Shown here: piece by piece, positions 53,739 through 64,000 of the stretch
How the letters are laid out: the number at the start of each line of letters is the position of its first letter
Position numbering within the stretch: position 1 is the first letter of the stretch
Origin: Betaproteobacteria bacterium UBA2592
Lineage (GTDB): Bacteria > Pseudomonadota > Gammaproteobacteria > Burkholderiales > Rhodocyclaceae
Direction: 5' to 3'
Assembly (NCBI GenBank): GCA_002340095.1
Contig: DDKS01000065.1
Coordinates: 43,723 to 107,722 of the forward strand
DNA length: 64,000 nucleotides
Notes under the pieces: generated by a model
Seen by the model: the letters and a program-made list of their open reading frames with translations, nothing else
What the model was told of the DNA's origin: nothing
Database searches by the model: none
Made by a program: the position numbers and the translations under genes

Positions 53739-54521
53739 TCAGGAACCGATCAGGCCGGTGGTGGGGGAGGAGGGGTCGGCGCTGTAGAGTTTGCGGGGCA
53801 TCCGCCCGGCGAGGTAGGCTTCCCGCCCGGCCTGCACGGCCTTCTGCATGGCGGAGGCCATGAGCACCGGGTTTTTGGCGTGGGCGATGGCGGTGTTCAT
53901 CAGCACGCCATCGCAGCCCAGTTCCATGGCGATGGCCGCATCCGAGGCGGTGCCCACGCCCGCATCCACGATCACCGGCACTTGGGCGTTGTCGATGATG
54001 AGGCGCAGGTTCCAGGGATTCAGAATGCCCATGCCGGAGCCGATCAGGGAAGCCAAAGGCATGATGGCGGCGCAACCGATGTCTTCGAGCATCTTCGCCT
54101 GGATCGGGTCGTCGGCGCAGTAGACCATGACCTGGAAGCCTTCCTTGACCAGCACTTCGGCGGCCTTCAGGGTTTCCGGCATGTTGGGGAACAAGGTGGT
54201 GGGATCGCCCAGCACTTCGAGCTTGACCAGGGCGTGGCCGTCCAGCAGCTCCCGGGCCAGGCGCAGGGTGCGCACCGCGTCCTCGGCGGTGTAGCAGCCG
54301 GCGGTGTTGGGCAGGATGGTGTAGCGGCTGGGGGGCAGCACGTCCAGCAGGTTGGGCTGGCCCGGGTCCTGACCGATGTTCATGCGGCGGATGGCGACGG
54401 TGACCATCTCGGCGCCAGAGGCCTCGATGGCCTGGCGGGTTTCGTCGAAATCCTTGTATTTGCCGGTGCCGACAATCAGGCGGGAGCCATAGGCCCGGCC
54501 TGCGATGAGCAGTTGATCCAT
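53739..54521 (-). CDS. thiG: Thiazole synthase
   Basis: 260 residues from the ATG at 54519-54521. TIM barrel enzyme that makes the thiazole phosphate from deoxyxylulose phosphate, dehydroglycine and ThiS thiocarboxylate. Landmarks: [69 protein letters not shown] and [33 protein letters not shown]. Between thiS and trmB. Confidence 0.97.
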   Translation of the reverse strand: MDQLLIAGRAYGSRLIVGTGKYKDFDETRQAIEASGAEMVTVAIRRMNIGQDPGQPNLLDVLPPSRYTILPNTAGCYTAEDAVRTLRLARELLDGHALVKLEVLGDPTTLFPNMPETLKAAEVLVKEGFQVMVYCADDPIQAKMLEDIGCAAIMPLASLIGSGMGILNPWNLRLIIDNAQVPVIVDAGVGTASDAAIAMELGCDGVLMNTAIAHAKNPVLMASAMQKAVQAGREAYLAGRMPRKLYSADPSSPTTGLIGS

Positions 54522-54540
54522 GTCTGATCCTGAAAAATGC

Positions 54541-54747
54541 CTAGCCGCCGCCCACGGCGACGACGATTTCGAGCCGGTCGCCCGGGGCGAGCAGGGTGCT
54601 GCCGTGCTCGCTTTTGGGCACGATCTCGCCATTTCTTTCCACGGCAATGCGCTTGCCGGTATAGCCGAGCCGCTCGATCAGGCCGGCCACCGTGAGGTGG
54701 CTGTCCGGGAAGGAGCGGGCTGTGCCGTTGAGGATGAGTTCGAGCAT
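54541..54747 (-). CDS. thiS: Sulfur carrier protein ThiS
   Basis: 68 residues with the functional C-terminal double glycine (VVAVGGG). Ubiquitin-like fold, [29 protein letters not shown] start. Donates sulfur to ThiG, encoded 19 bases downstream. No TPP riboswitch is recognisable in the 126 bases before it. Confidence 0.94.
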   Translation of the reverse strand: MLELILNGTARSFPDSHLTVAGLIERLGYTGKRIAVERNGEIVPKSEHGSTLLAPGDRLEIVVAVGGG

Positions 54748-54873
54748 GACTGCGGTTGCCGGGCTCCTCGACCGGAGAAGCGCCGGAATGAGATGGGGTG
54801 GAGGCCGGAGTTTACTACCTAAGTCCCCGCCTTTGCAGTCCGGCGTATCCGCAGGGGCTTGCCCTGGATGGGG

Positions 54874-56349
54874 TCAGGGCCGCTCGCCGGGGTTGCGTGC
54901 TTCTCCCTGGGCGGTGGGTCCGGCCAGGTGCCAGGCCGGGAAGATGACCCGGGCGACGGAGCCCTTGCCCCGGGGGTTCGGGGTCAGGGAGGCGGACGCC
55001 CGGTGCTGTTCAGCAATTTCCCGCACGATGGCCAGCCCCAGGCCGCTGCCTTCCGTGGTCGCATCATCGACCCGATAGAAGCGCTCGAACACCAGTTCGG
55101 ACTGTTCCTCGCTGATACCGATGCCGTTGTCTTCGATTTCGAGGATGGCGAAATCCCCGTGCCCCACCACCCGGCAGGTCACCTGGCCTCCCGGGGGGGT
55201 GTAGCGCAGGGCGTTGTCGATCAGGTTGTTCACCATTTCCCGCAACAGGAACGGGTTGCCGCGGATGATGGCGGGGCCGCTGGTCTCGAAGCCCAGGTCC
55301 TTGCCGTCTTCCACGGCACGCATCACCCAGTCCTCCACCGTTTCCCGCAGCAGCTGGTCCAGGTCCAGCGGTTCCTGCTTCTGGTGCAGCTGGTCGCCGG
55401 CCTCGGTGCGGGCCAGGGTGAGCAGCTGGTTGACCAGGCGGGAAGCCCGGTCCACCCCGGCGGCGATCTGGGACAGGGAATTCTGCAGCTGGCGCGGGTT
55501 GGATTCGCGCAGGGCCAGCTGGGCCTGGGTCTTGAGCCCGGCCAGGGGCGTGCGCATCTGGTGGGCCGCGTCGGCGATGAAACGCTGCTGGGCATCGACG
55601 TTGCGTTTCATGCGTTCCAGCATGGCGTTGAAGGCGCCGATCAGGGGTTCCAGTTCCTCCGGCACCCGCTTGGTGGAAATCAGGGAAAGGTCCGCGGGTT
55701 GGCGCGCCTCGATGGTCTCCCGCAGGCGGGTGAGCGGCTGCAGGCCCTTGGTCAGGCCGAACCAGACCAGCAGCACCGCCAGGGGAATGATGATGAACTG
55801 GGGGATGATGACGCTGGCGATGATCTTGTTGGCGAGCTGGGCCCGCTTCTCCAGCGTCTCACCCACCTCCACCAGGACCCACTGCTCGGGAGGCATACCC
55901 ACGTCGTTGAGGTAGGTGTAGGCAATGCGCAGTTCCTGGCCGTTGAGCTCGTCGTCGCGGAAATAGATTTCTCCCGGCTCGATGCCGGCGGGAGTCATGC
56001 GCGACGGCGGCGGAAACTCCTTGTCTCCCGCCAGCATCCGGCCATTGTGGGTGAGCACGTGGAAATAGACCGTATCGATCTCGTCGGCGCGGATCACCGC
56101 CCGGGCCGAGCCGGGCAGATTGATCACCGGCTTGCCGCCCACGAACTTCAGCTGGCGCGAGATCGCCGAGACCTGCTCGCGCAGGGCCTGGTCGTAGGGA
56201 AAGGCCGCCACATTGTTGGCGAAATAGTGGGTGAGCGCGATGCTGATCGGCCACACGAACAGGAGTGGCGCGAGCATCCAGTCCAGGATCTCCCCGAACA
56301 GGGAGCGCTGGCTATCCGGCGGGCGGCGCGTCTTCGGCGGGTTTTTCAA
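54874..56349 (-). CDS. Sensor histidine kinase (TctE/QseC-like)
   Basis: 491 residues. Membrane helices near 25-42 and 177-199 bracket a periplasmic 2CSK_N-type sensor. HAMP-like segment, HisKA with H263 in FIADAAHQMRTPLAGL, then HATPase (LVNNLIDNALRYTPPGGQ, LEIEDNGIGI, GSGLGLAIVREIA). It overlaps its regulator gene by 38 bases. Family members sense carboxylates in some betaproteobacteria. The adjacent actP operon is a natural target candidate. Confidence 0.93.
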   Translation of the reverse strand: MKNPPKTRRPPDSQRSLFGEILDWMLAPLLFVWPISIALTHYFANNVAAFPYDQALREQVSAISRQLKFVGGKPVINLPGSARAVIRADEIDTVYFHVLTHNGRMLAGDKEFPPPSRMTPAGIEPGEIYFRDDELNGQELRIAYTYLNDVGMPPEQWVLVEVGETLEKRAQLANKIIASVIIPQFIIIPLAVLLVWFGLTKGLQPLTRLRETIEARQPADLSLISTKRVPEELEPLIGAFNAMLERMKRNVDAQQRFIADAAHQMRTPLAGLKTQAQLALRESNPRQLQNSLSQIAAGVDRASRLVNQLLTLARTEAGDQLHQKQEPLDLDQLLRETVEDWVMRAVEDGKDLGFETSGPAIIRGNPFLLREMVNNLIDNALRYTPPGGQVTCRVVGHGDFAILEIEDNGIGISEEQSELVFERFYRVDDATTEGSGLGLAIVREIAEQHRASASLTPNPRGKGSVARVIFPAWHLAGPTAQGEARNPGERP

Positions 56350-56998
56350 GGCAGTACCCGAGACCGCGGACGGTCACGATCTTGACCCCGGCCGGCTCCA
56401 CCTTCTTGCGCAGCCGGTGGATGTAGACCTCGATGGCGTTGTGGCTGACTTCCTCGCCCCAGCCGCAGAGGTGGTCCACCAGCTGGTCCTTGCTCACCAG
56501 GCGGCCGACCCGGGACAGCATGATTTCCAGCAGCCCCAGCTCCCGGGCGGAAAGATCCAGGGACTGACCGTTGACCATGGCTACCCGGCCGACCTGATCG
56601 TAGGTCAGGGCGCCATGCTGAACGACCGGCGCCGTGCCCGAGGAGCGGCGGGTCAGGGCCCTTACCCGGGCCTCCAGTTCCGCCAGGTCGAAGGGTTTGC
56701 CCATGTAGTCGTCCGCCCCCAGATCGAGCCCCTTGACCCGGTCGCCGGTGCCGTCGAGGGCGGTGAGGATCAGCACCGGCAGCTGGGAATTCCGGGTTCG
56801 GAGACGGCGCAGCACTTCCAGCCCGTTCAGTCGGGGCAGGCCCAGATCCAGGATCAGCAGGTCGTAGTGGTAAGTCAGCAGGGCCGTTTCCGCATCCATC
56901 CCGTTACCGGCGCAGTCCACGGCATAACCGCTCTGGCGCAGGGTGCGGCACAGGCCGTCGGCAATGATCGGATCATCCTCGGCGATCAGGATACGCAT
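56312..56998 (-). CDS. OmpR-family response regulator (TctD/QseB-like)
   Basis: 228 residues. Receiver with acidic pair D8/D9, phospho-acceptor D51 (LLILDLGLPRLNGLE) and K101-region GADDYMGKPFDLAEL; OmpR-type winged helix (LSARELGLLEIMLSRVGRLVSKDQLVDHLCGWGEEVSHNAIEVYIHRLRKKVEP). First gene of the two-component operon. Confidence 0.94.
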   Translation of the reverse strand: MRILIAEDDPIIADGLCRTLRQSGYAVDCAGNGMDAETALLTYHYDLLILDLGLPRLNGLEVLRRLRTRNSQLPVLILTALDGTGDRVKGLDLGADDYMGKPFDLAELEARVRALTRRSSGTAPVVQHGALTYDQVGRVAMVNGQSLDLSARELGLLEIMLSRVGRLVSKDQLVDHLCGWGEEVSHNAIEVYIHRLRKKVEPAGVKIVTVRGLGYCLEKPAEDAPPAG

Positions 56999-57316
56999 GG
57001 AGTTCCGTGAATTCTGTGTTGTAAGTTTTATGTCAGTCGGAATGCCTAGAATGCATCCCGCTGTTCTCCTTTTAGGTCATGGAGTTCCGGGTTCCCGGAA
57101 CTCGGGGAGCGGGTCGATCCTGCACCGGTCTGCTCCCTACCGCCTTTTTTCTGGCAAGCACATCAATCCCGCCAGAACTTTTCCAGTTTAACAAATCCCC
57201 ATTCCCCCGGTTGCCGCAGCGCAGCATGGTGTTCCCGCTCCTGCGTTCTGCCGTCGTGCGCCGCCCATGAAAAAAGCCCGGGACTTGCCCGGGCTGGGTC
57301 TGGGTATGGAGCCTGC
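56999..57316 (-). other. Intergenic region upstream of the two-component operon
   Basis: 318 bases without a gene. It holds a perfect 10-base-pair hairpin (GAGTTCCGGG/CCCGGAACTC, loop TT) at 57082-57103, a 12-base direct repeat CATGGAGTTCCG at 56996 and 57078, and the actP terminator at 57270-57295. The repeat could be a site for autoregulation. Confidence 0.5.
57270..57295 (-). terminator. Intrinsic terminator after actP
   Basis: AGCCCGGG/CCCGGGCT with a five-base loop, followed on the minus strand by six Ts. It starts 22 bases after the actP stop. Confidence 0.82.
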
Positions 57317-59059
57317 TCAGTGACCGGAAGCACCGGCGGCGCCCAGGCCGGTTTCGGAGCGGATCTCCTGGGCAGGATACGCAGCCCGCTCCCGGGCAGC
57401 CTGCTCGCTGCGGTCAGTGATGGAGAACAGCCAGATCCCCACGAAGCCGGCAGTCATGGAGAACAGGGCCGGAGAGGTGTAGGGGAAGATGGCCTGGGCA
57501 TTGCCCAGCACGTCCACCCAGACGGATTTGGAGAGCACCGTCAGGACCACGGCCGTGATCAGGCCCATGAAGCCGCCGATCACCGCGCCACGGGTCGTGC
57601 AGTCCTTCCACAGCACGGAGAGGAACAGCACGGGGAAGTTGGCGGAGGCGGCGATGGCAAACGCCAGGGACACCATGAAGGCGATGTTCTGCTTCTCGAA
57701 GGCAATGCCCAACACCACCGCGACCACGCCCAGGCACAGGGTGGTGATGCGGGAGACCCGCAGTTCGGAGGCGGAGTCGGCCTTGCCCTGCTTGATCACC
57801 GTGGCGTACAGGTCATGGGACACGGCGGAGGCGCCGGACAGGGTCAGACCGGCGACCACGGCCAGGATGGTGGCGAAGGCCACGGCGGAGATGAAGCCGA
57901 GGAAGACGTTGCCGCCCACCGCATTGGCCAGGTGGATGGCCGCCATGTTGCCACCGCCCTTCAGCGCACCCTTGGCGTCCAGGAAGCTCGGGTCGGTCAG
58001 CACGAAGCAGATGGCGCCGAAGCCGATGATGAAGGTCAGGATGTAGAAATAACCGATCCAGGTGGTGGCCCAGAACACGGACTTGCGGGCTTCCTTGGCA
58101 TCCGGCACGGTGAAGAACCGCATCAGGATATGGGGCAAACCGGCCGTACCGAACATCAGCGCCATGCCGAAGGAGATGGCGGAGATCGGATCCTTCACGA
58201 AGGAGCCGGGAGCCATGATGGACTGGCCTTTGGCAGCGGCCAGCTCGTTGATGTCCTTGCCTTTTTCGGCAGCCTCGGCAATCAGCTTGGCATCACCGGC
58301 CGCCAGCGCCGTCTTGATTTCCACGGCCTTGGCGAACATGGCTTCGGGGCTGAAACCGAACTGCAGCAGCACCATGAAGGCCATGAAGGAAGCGCCTGCC
58401 AGCAGCAGGATGGCCTTGATGATCTGTACCCAGGTCGTGGCCGTCATGCCACCGAACAGCACATAGACCATCATCAGCACGCCGACGATGACCACGGCCA
58501 TCCAGTATTCCAGGCCGAACAGCAGCTTGATCAACTGGCCGGCACCCACCATCTGGGCGATCAGGTAGAAAGCCACCACCACCAGGGTTCCGGAGGCCGC
58601 GAAGGCGCGGATCGGGGTCTGCCGGAAGCGGTAGGCCGCCACGTCGGCGAAGGTGAACTTGCCCAGGTTGCGCAGCCGTTCGGCCATCAGGAAAGTGATG
58701 ATGGGCCAGCCCACCAGGAAACCGATGGAGAAGATCAGGCCATCGTAACCGCTGGCCATGACGGCGGCGGAAATACCCAGGAAGGAAGCGGCGGACATGT
58801 AGTCGCCGGCAATCGCCAGACCATTCTGGAAGCCGGTGATGCCCCCGCCGGCGGTGTAGAAGTCTGCCGCCGACTTGGTTTTGGCGGCGGCCCATTTGGT
58901 GATGTACAAGGTGGCCGCCACGAATACAGCGAACATGACGATGGCGGTCCAGTTGGTGGCCTGCTTTTCGGCCTGGCCCAGGTCGGCACCCGCCGCCAGG
59001 GCCGCGCCAGCCAGACCTGACAGGGCCAGGGCAGCAAGAATTTGCTTGCAGCGGGTCAT
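57317..59059 (-). CDS. actP: Cation/acetate symporter ActP
   Basis: 580 residues of the sodium:solute symporter family, with a signal-like N-terminus ([18 protein letters not shown]) and about 13 membrane helices. [60 protein letters not shown] and [34 protein letters not shown] are hallmark ActP stretches. Takes up acetate and other short carboxylates. Overlaps yjcH by four bases. Confidence 0.95.
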   Translation of the reverse strand: MTRCKQILAALALSGLAGAALAAGADLGQAEKQATNWTAIVMFAVFVAATLYITKWAAAKTKSAADFYTAGGGITGFQNGLAIAGDYMSAASFLGISAAVMASGYDGLIFSIGFLVGWPIITFLMAERLRNLGKFTFADVAAYRFRQTPIRAFAASGTLVVVAFYLIAQMVGAGQLIKLLFGLEYWMAVVIVGVLMMVYVLFGGMTATTWVQIIKAILLLAGASFMAFMVLLQFGFSPEAMFAKAVEIKTALAAGDAKLIAEAAEKGKDINELAAAKGQSIMAPGSFVKDPISAISFGMALMFGTAGLPHILMRFFTVPDAKEARKSVFWATTWIGYFYILTFIIGFGAICFVLTDPSFLDAKGALKGGGNMAAIHLANAVGGNVFLGFISAVAFATILAVVAGLTLSGASAVSHDLYATVIKQGKADSASELRVSRITTLCLGVVAVVLGIAFEKQNIAFMVSLAFAIAASANFPVLFLSVLWKDCTTRGAVIGGFMGLITAVVLTVLSKSVWVDVLGNAQAIFPYTSPALFSMTAGFVGIWLFSITDRSEQAARERAAYPAQEIRSETGLGAAGASGH

Positions 59060-59364
59060 TGCTTGACCTCCTTCATGATTTCTTCGGTGACGCTGTCGAA
59101 CTCGGTGTTGGCCCGGTGCACATAGATGCCGGTGATGACGATCGTAAATACGATCACTCCCACGCCGATGGGAATGCCGATGGTGGTCACGCCTTCTCCC
59201 ATGCGCGTTCCCAGGAATTCCTTGTTGAAGGCGATCAGGGCAATGTAGCCGTAGTAGACGACCAGCATGATGATGGTCATCAGCCAGCCGTAGGCGTTCC
59301 GGGTCTTTACCAGTTGCTGGTATTTCGGATTCGCCCGGATTTTTTCGTTTATGTCTTCCTTCAT
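59056..59364 (-). CDS. yjcH: DUF485 membrane protein YjcH
   Basis: 102 residues from the ATG at 59362-59364. Two membrane helices ([22 protein letters not shown] and [24 protein letters not shown]) typical of DUF485. It always accompanies actP and probably helps its folding or regulation. The first gene of the acetate operon. Confidence 0.93.
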   Translation of the reverse strand: MKEDINEKIRANPKYQQLVKTRNAYGWLMTIIMLVVYYGYIALIAFNKEFLGTRMGEGVTTIGIPIGVGVIVFTIVITGIYVHRANTEFDSVTEEIMKEVKQ

Positions 59365-59435
59365 GTGTACCCCCAAAAGAGTGAGTTGTTTTTTTGCCAC
59401 TCCGGCAGACTAAGGCTGCAACCTTACGAAAGCCT

Positions 59436-59530
59436 TACGCTTGTGCGTATAAATAAATAATAAAAAATAGCGGCGCGGCGATTGTCGTATAAAAGTATAA
59501 GCTGAACAATCCCAGTCAATACAGTCACTT
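59436..59530 (-). promoter_or_regulatory. AT-rich promoter region of yjcH-actP
   Basis: An unusually AT-rich stretch, with TAAATAAATAATAAAAAATAG and TATAAAAGTATAA runs, in otherwise GC-rich DNA. A TACGC-TTGT-GCGTA inverted repeat is at 59436-59449. I cannot assign exact -10/-35 boxes. Confidence 0.45.
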
Positions 59531-59545
59531 AGAGTTTGCGGGCAT

Positions 59546-59571
59546 AAAAAACGGCGCCCGGAGGCGCCGTT
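59546..59571 (-). terminator. Intrinsic terminator after groEL
   Basis: AACGGCGCC/GGCGCCGTT with a four-base loop followed on the minus strand by a T-run. It begins 26 bases after the groEL stop. Confidence 0.82.
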
Positions 59572-59596
59572 CATCGAGCCGGATGGCGGGATGGAA

Positions 59597-61255
<1,659 letters not shown>

Positions 61256-61289
61256 CTAATTTCAGAAATGCCGATTAGCAGGCGGGGGC

Positions 61290-61580
61290 TCAAGCCTCCA
61301 GCACACCCATGATGTCTTCTTCGCGCAGGACCAGCACTTCCTGGCCATCCACCTTCACGGTCTGGCCGGCGTACTTGCCGAACAGCACCCGGTCGCCCAC
61401 CTTCACATCCATGGGGATGTTCTTGCCGGCATCGTCCCGCTTGCCGGGGCCGACGGCCAGCACTTCACCCTGGTCGGGTTTTTCGCCGGCGGTATCGGGG
61501 ATCACGATGCCGGAGGCGGTGGTGCGTTCGGCTTCAAGGCGCTTGACGATCACGCGATCGTGCAAAGGACGGATCTTCAT
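61290..61580 (-). CDS. groES: Co-chaperonin GroES
   Basis: 96 residues from the ATG at 61578-61580. [45 protein letters not shown] with the mobile loop, and [16 protein letters not shown] at the end. Caps GroEL, encoded next. The control region upstream holds CIRCE and a heat-shock promoter. Confidence 0.98.
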   Translation of the reverse strand: MKIRPLHDRVIVKRLEAERTTASGIVIPDTAGEKPDQGEVLAVGPGKRDDAGKNIPMDVKVGDRVLFGKYAGQTVKVDGQEVLVLREEDIMGVLEA

Positions 61581-61666
61581 GGAGCAGACTCCTCTATCTA
61601 AACAAGACAGTGATGACAGTGATTGGCTCAAAGATGCGGGGAACTCCCCCCGCTGGCGGCGGGCTG

Positions 61667-61693
61667 TTAGCACTCGCCACCGACGAGTGCTAA
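61667..61693 (-). promoter_or_regulatory. CIRCE element (HrcA operator)
   Basis: TTAGCACTC and GAGTGCTAA around nine bases: a perfect CIRCE. It lies directly downstream of the sigma-32-type -10 box, so HrcA bound here would cover the start site. Confidence 0.95.
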
Positions 61694-61694
61694 T

Positions 61695-61722
61695 AATAGG
61701 GGCGCCCCTGCCCCATTTCAAG
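61695..61722 (-). promoter_or_regulatory. Sigma-32 (RpoH) promoter of groESL
   Basis: On the minus strand a full CTTGAAA (-35, at 61716-61722) is followed after 13 bases by CCCCTATT (-10, at 61695-61702), six of eight matches to CCCCATNT. CIRCE follows two bases on. Confidence 0.85.
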
Positions 61723-61767
61723 AGCGGGGCCTGAAGATTTTTTGCGGGTCGGCAGGCGCGGGCGGTT

Positions 61768-63774
61768 TCAGTTTCGCTCCGCCATCAACCGGCCTGCCTG
61801 TGCGGCGGCCGTTTCCAGCAAGGAGGTGCGGCTGCAGCAACGGGCCAGGCCCTGGCGCAGCAATGCCGCCAGCGAACCGCCGCGGGCCAGCAGGGCATGG
61901 TCCCAGTCGGGATTGGCGAGCAGCCAGTCGCCCTGGTCTCCCGGCCCGCAAAGGCAGCCGCACACCCGGCTGCCATCGGGCAGGGGCAGGTCGAACCATT
62001 CCCCCGGATTGAGGAATTCGGCCGTGCCGGGGGGGATGGCACCGGCTTCGAGAATGTGCAGCTGCAATCCGTCGGCCTGGATCTGGCGCAGGGCCGGCCG
62101 GGTTTCCGGGGGCAGCGGAACCGGGGCCATGGCTTCGGGTGTCAGGCTGCGGCCGCGCATGGCGGCCGTCTGCAGGGCAAGGCAGGTGTCCAGGAAGGGG
62201 CTCTGGGCATCCAGGCTGCGGCCGATGGCTCCCAGGGCTGTGGTGATCCGCTTGAGCAGCGTCGGCACCAGGGCCGCCAGCCGTTGCCGTTCTTCCAGGC
62301 TCTGTTTGGGTTCGATGCTCCAGAGCAGGTCGTCCATCAGTTGCCGGGCGTCCTGCCAGCCCTGGCCGGTGCTGCCGCCCTGCAGCCAGGCCGCTTCGAG
62401 CACCGGCTGCCAGTGCTTGACCAGAAAATCTCCGAAAGTGGGGGGCAGGCTGGCCTTGCAGTAGTCCTGCACCAGCTTTAGGGCCTCCTGCCGGGCCTGG
62501 TCGTGGCGTGCGATGTCCGCCACCAGGGGCAGGTAGTGCCGGGCCAGGGCCTGGATTTGCGCATTCCGTTCCCCGATGGCCTGCTCCAGTTCCGCGGCGG
62601 CCGTTTCGAACAGGGCGGTGCGTGTGGGCTGGCTGTTGCGGATGGCGGCCGCCGTCTGGTTCAGGCGGCGGCAGACCGGGTGGTCGAAGCCCGCCTGGGG
62701 CGGCAGGCCGATGGCCAGGCGGGCCATCCGTTCCAGGGTCAGCCGGGCCGGATGGTCGGGGCGGGAAAAGAAACTGCTGTCCTGGATTGCCAGCTTGAGG
62801 ACGGGAATCTGCAAACTGACGATGGCGGCCCGGGCCCCGTCGGCCAGGCCGGTCTGGTTGTAGATGGCCTCGAAGATCAGGGCCAGGGCATCGATGGTGG
62901 CGGCATCGGGTCCCGAAACCCCCAGCTTGCGGGCGTTCAGGCTCATGGGCGGGGGGCTGGCCTCCGGGGTGATCCGGATCAGGTCGGGGTTGGTCGGCGT
63001 GAAGGCTTCCAGGGTGCGGAGCCGATCCAGCAGGTGCTCCAGGGATGCGCCGTCCGGGGGCGTGGGGGCCGGGCCGGCGGGAGCCGTGGCCTGGCCGCCC
63101 CTTCCGGCGAGCAGGGCTCCCTTGAGGGAGGCGAGCGGGTCCGGCCCCGGTGGGGCGGTATCGGTGCTGCCCTGGAGGGCGGGGCGGTGGACGATGCTGC
63201 GCTGATTCTGGGCCGCTTCCACCCCGGCCTGTTCCAGGCGTGCCTGCAGTGCTTCGTAGAGGCGCGGCAGGTTTTCGGCAAGCACGTTTTCCAGCCGGTC
63301 GAGGAGGTCGAGGGTCTGTTCCAGCCGGAATTCCAGGGCCGCGCAGGGATGTGCCAGGGCGGCGCAGATCAGGTCGGGGCCGAAAGGGTTGTCCTTGAGG
63401 GTGAGGCCAGGCCGCTGCAGCAGGGTGATGCAGCGCAGGTGCAGGCGCCAGAGGCTGGCGGAACAGTGTTCGTGCAGGCGCCGGGCCATGTCGTCGCGGC
63501 GCAGTTCCTGTTCGAGCTGGTGGTCGTCCACCAGCGTGATGCGGGAGGCGGTGAGCCCTTCTGCCTGGGCGAAACCGGAGCGACGGTCCGTTCTGAGCAG
63601 GTCGTCGAACAACTGCCCGGCTCCTGTATCCAGGGCTGCCAGGGCCCGGGCATCATGGATGCCGGCCTCGCGGGCGAAGGCACGCAAACTGTCCAGGAAG
63701 TGCCGGCGGCATTCCTGCAGAAGCGGGTAGGGGTCGAAAGCCAAAATCGTGAAGGAGCGCAAATCTTGGGGCAT
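61768..63774 (-). CDS. DUF1631 family protein
   Basis: 668 residues from the ATG at 63772-63774 ([13 protein letters not shown]). Resembles DUF1631 proteins, large soluble betaproteobacterial/gammaproteobacterial proteins of unknown function: [21 protein letters not shown] near the start, [17 protein letters not shown] core ([29 protein letters not shown]) and [38 protein letters not shown] near the end. A longer open frame to 63882 would reach into the insertion-sequence end and is less likely. No catalytic motif is seen. Confidence 0.8.
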   Translation of the reverse strand: MPQDLRSFTILAFDPYPLLQECRRHFLDSLRAFAREAGIHDARALAALDTGAGQLFDDLLRTDRRSGFAQAEGLTASRITLVDDHQLEQELRRDDMARRLHEHCSASLWRLHLRCITLLQRPGLTLKDNPFGPDLICAALAHPCAALEFRLEQTLDLLDRLENVLAENLPRLYEALQARLEQAGVEAAQNQRSIVHRPALQGSTDTAPPGPDPLASLKGALLAGRGGQATAPAGPAPTPPDGASLEHLLDRLRTLEAFTPTNPDLIRITPEASPPPMSLNARKLGVSGPDAATIDALALIFEAIYNQTGLADGARAAIVSLQIPVLKLAIQDSSFFSRPDHPARLTLERMARLAIGLPPQAGFDHPVCRRLNQTAAAIRNSQPTRTALFETAAAELEQAIGERNAQIQALARHYLPLVADIARHDQARQEALKLVQDYCKASLPPTFGDFLVKHWQPVLEAAWLQGGSTGQGWQDARQLMDDLLWSIEPKQSLEERQRLAALVPTLLKRITTALGAIGRSLDAQSPFLDTCLALQTAAMRGRSLTPEAMAPVPLPPETRPALRQIQADGLQLHILEAGAIPPGTAEFLNPGEWFDLPLPDGSRVCGCLCGPGDQGDWLLANPDWDHALLARGGSLAALLRQGLARCCSRTSLLETAAAQAGRLMAERN

Positions 63775-63926
63775 AAGACGCCATGGGGGGAGGGGTGGTT
63801 GAATCCGCAACGGTAAGCGCGGGTCAGGCCCGCAGCAATGACTCAATCGTATTGACGAAATCCCGCTTTGTCGATTGTGCAACCTCTTTTCTGTAGATTT
63901 TCGAGGCGGTGGTCATGACGTCAGGG

Positions 63927-64000
63927 TTACGGGTTGAGGTTGAGATAGACCATGCCGGTCATCCACTCGTCGTCGAGCTCGGCCAGCAGCGCCGAGACCG
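63927..64000 (-). CDS. Transposase C-terminal end, IS256 family (cut by window edge)
   Basis: The last 23 codons of a minus-strand gene: SALLAELDDEWMTGMVYLNLNP then TAA. The phrase ALL.E.DDEW followed by a short tyrosine-containing tail is typical of the C-terminus of IS256-family transposases. The element end probably lies between about 63865 and 63900, where CTACAGAAAAGAGGTTG (minus strand) looks like an IS256-type terminal repeat. The assignment rests on a short stretch. Confidence 0.6.
   Translation of the reverse strand, partial: VSALLAELDDEWMTGMVYLNLNP

Noticed and set aside
54748..54873. TPP riboswitch before thiS
   Set aside because: No CTGAGA-type or ACCTGATCTGG-type THI box on the minus strand.

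Overview
The window is high-GC bacterial chromosome with dense, overlapping operons. Gene order and protein families fit a betaproteobacterium, most likely of the Rhodocyclaceae/Azospira–Dechloromonas–Azoarcus type: the ntrYX–trkAH cluster, argH–algZR, hemCDXY, lptB–rpoN–hpf–ptsN–hprK, an SOS-boxed recA, and groESL with both a CIRCE element and a heat-shock promoter. The species assignment is inference. I saw no rRNA, tRNA or CRISPR array.

Left part (1–19,052). A partial hemE lies at the edge. It is followed on the minus strand by a tightly overlapping operon that reads rsmB, a DUF4390 gene, ntrY, ntrX, trkA, trkH. The NtrX here has a receiver and a Fis-type DNA-binding end, but its AAA+ module is eroded. 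Then come a secreted S1/P1-type nuclease, two Ser/Thr kinases of the same kinase plus cyclic-nucleotide-binding design (one on each strand) flanking a chemoreceptor and the ABC-F protein YbiT, then argH and a LytTR-type sensor/regulator pair (AlgZ/AlgR type).

Middle (19,064–34,211). This is the most interesting region. A 1118-residue SARP/BTAD-type regulator with a cyclase-like segment, a STAND ATPase and a helical repeat end is co-transcribed with a lytic transglycosylase. Divergent from it is a ten-gene MSHA-like type IV pilus operon: two large prepilins, a PilM–PilN-like fusion, extension ATPase, platform protein, two small alignment proteins, secretin, ExeA-like ATPase and a TPR protein. 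Just upstream of the first prepilin are heptamers repeated at exactly 11-bp spacing, the arrangement SARP proteins are known to bind. The block sits between algR and hemC, genes that are neighbours in many relatives.

Next (34,298–43,870). A thioredoxin-like protein diverges from hemC-hemD-hemX-hemY. hemY is split by a one-base shift in a run of five Gs. Small proteins follow (a Cys-rich 79-mer, a DUF2892 protein behind a perfect palindrome, a PsiF-type protein). The minus-strand block recA-recX-lptB-rpoN-hpf-ptsN-hprK links recombination, LPS export, sigma-54 and the nitrogen PTS.

Right part (45,328–64,000). A Tat-exported dienelactone hydrolase-like protein, a Lon-related protease with RNase G, TrhP, RdgC, thiS-thiG-trmB, an OmpR-type two-component pair, the yjcH-actP acetate transporter operon, groES-groEL with a complete dual heat-shock control region, a DUF1631 protein and, at the very edge, the C-terminal end of what looks like an IS256-family transposase.
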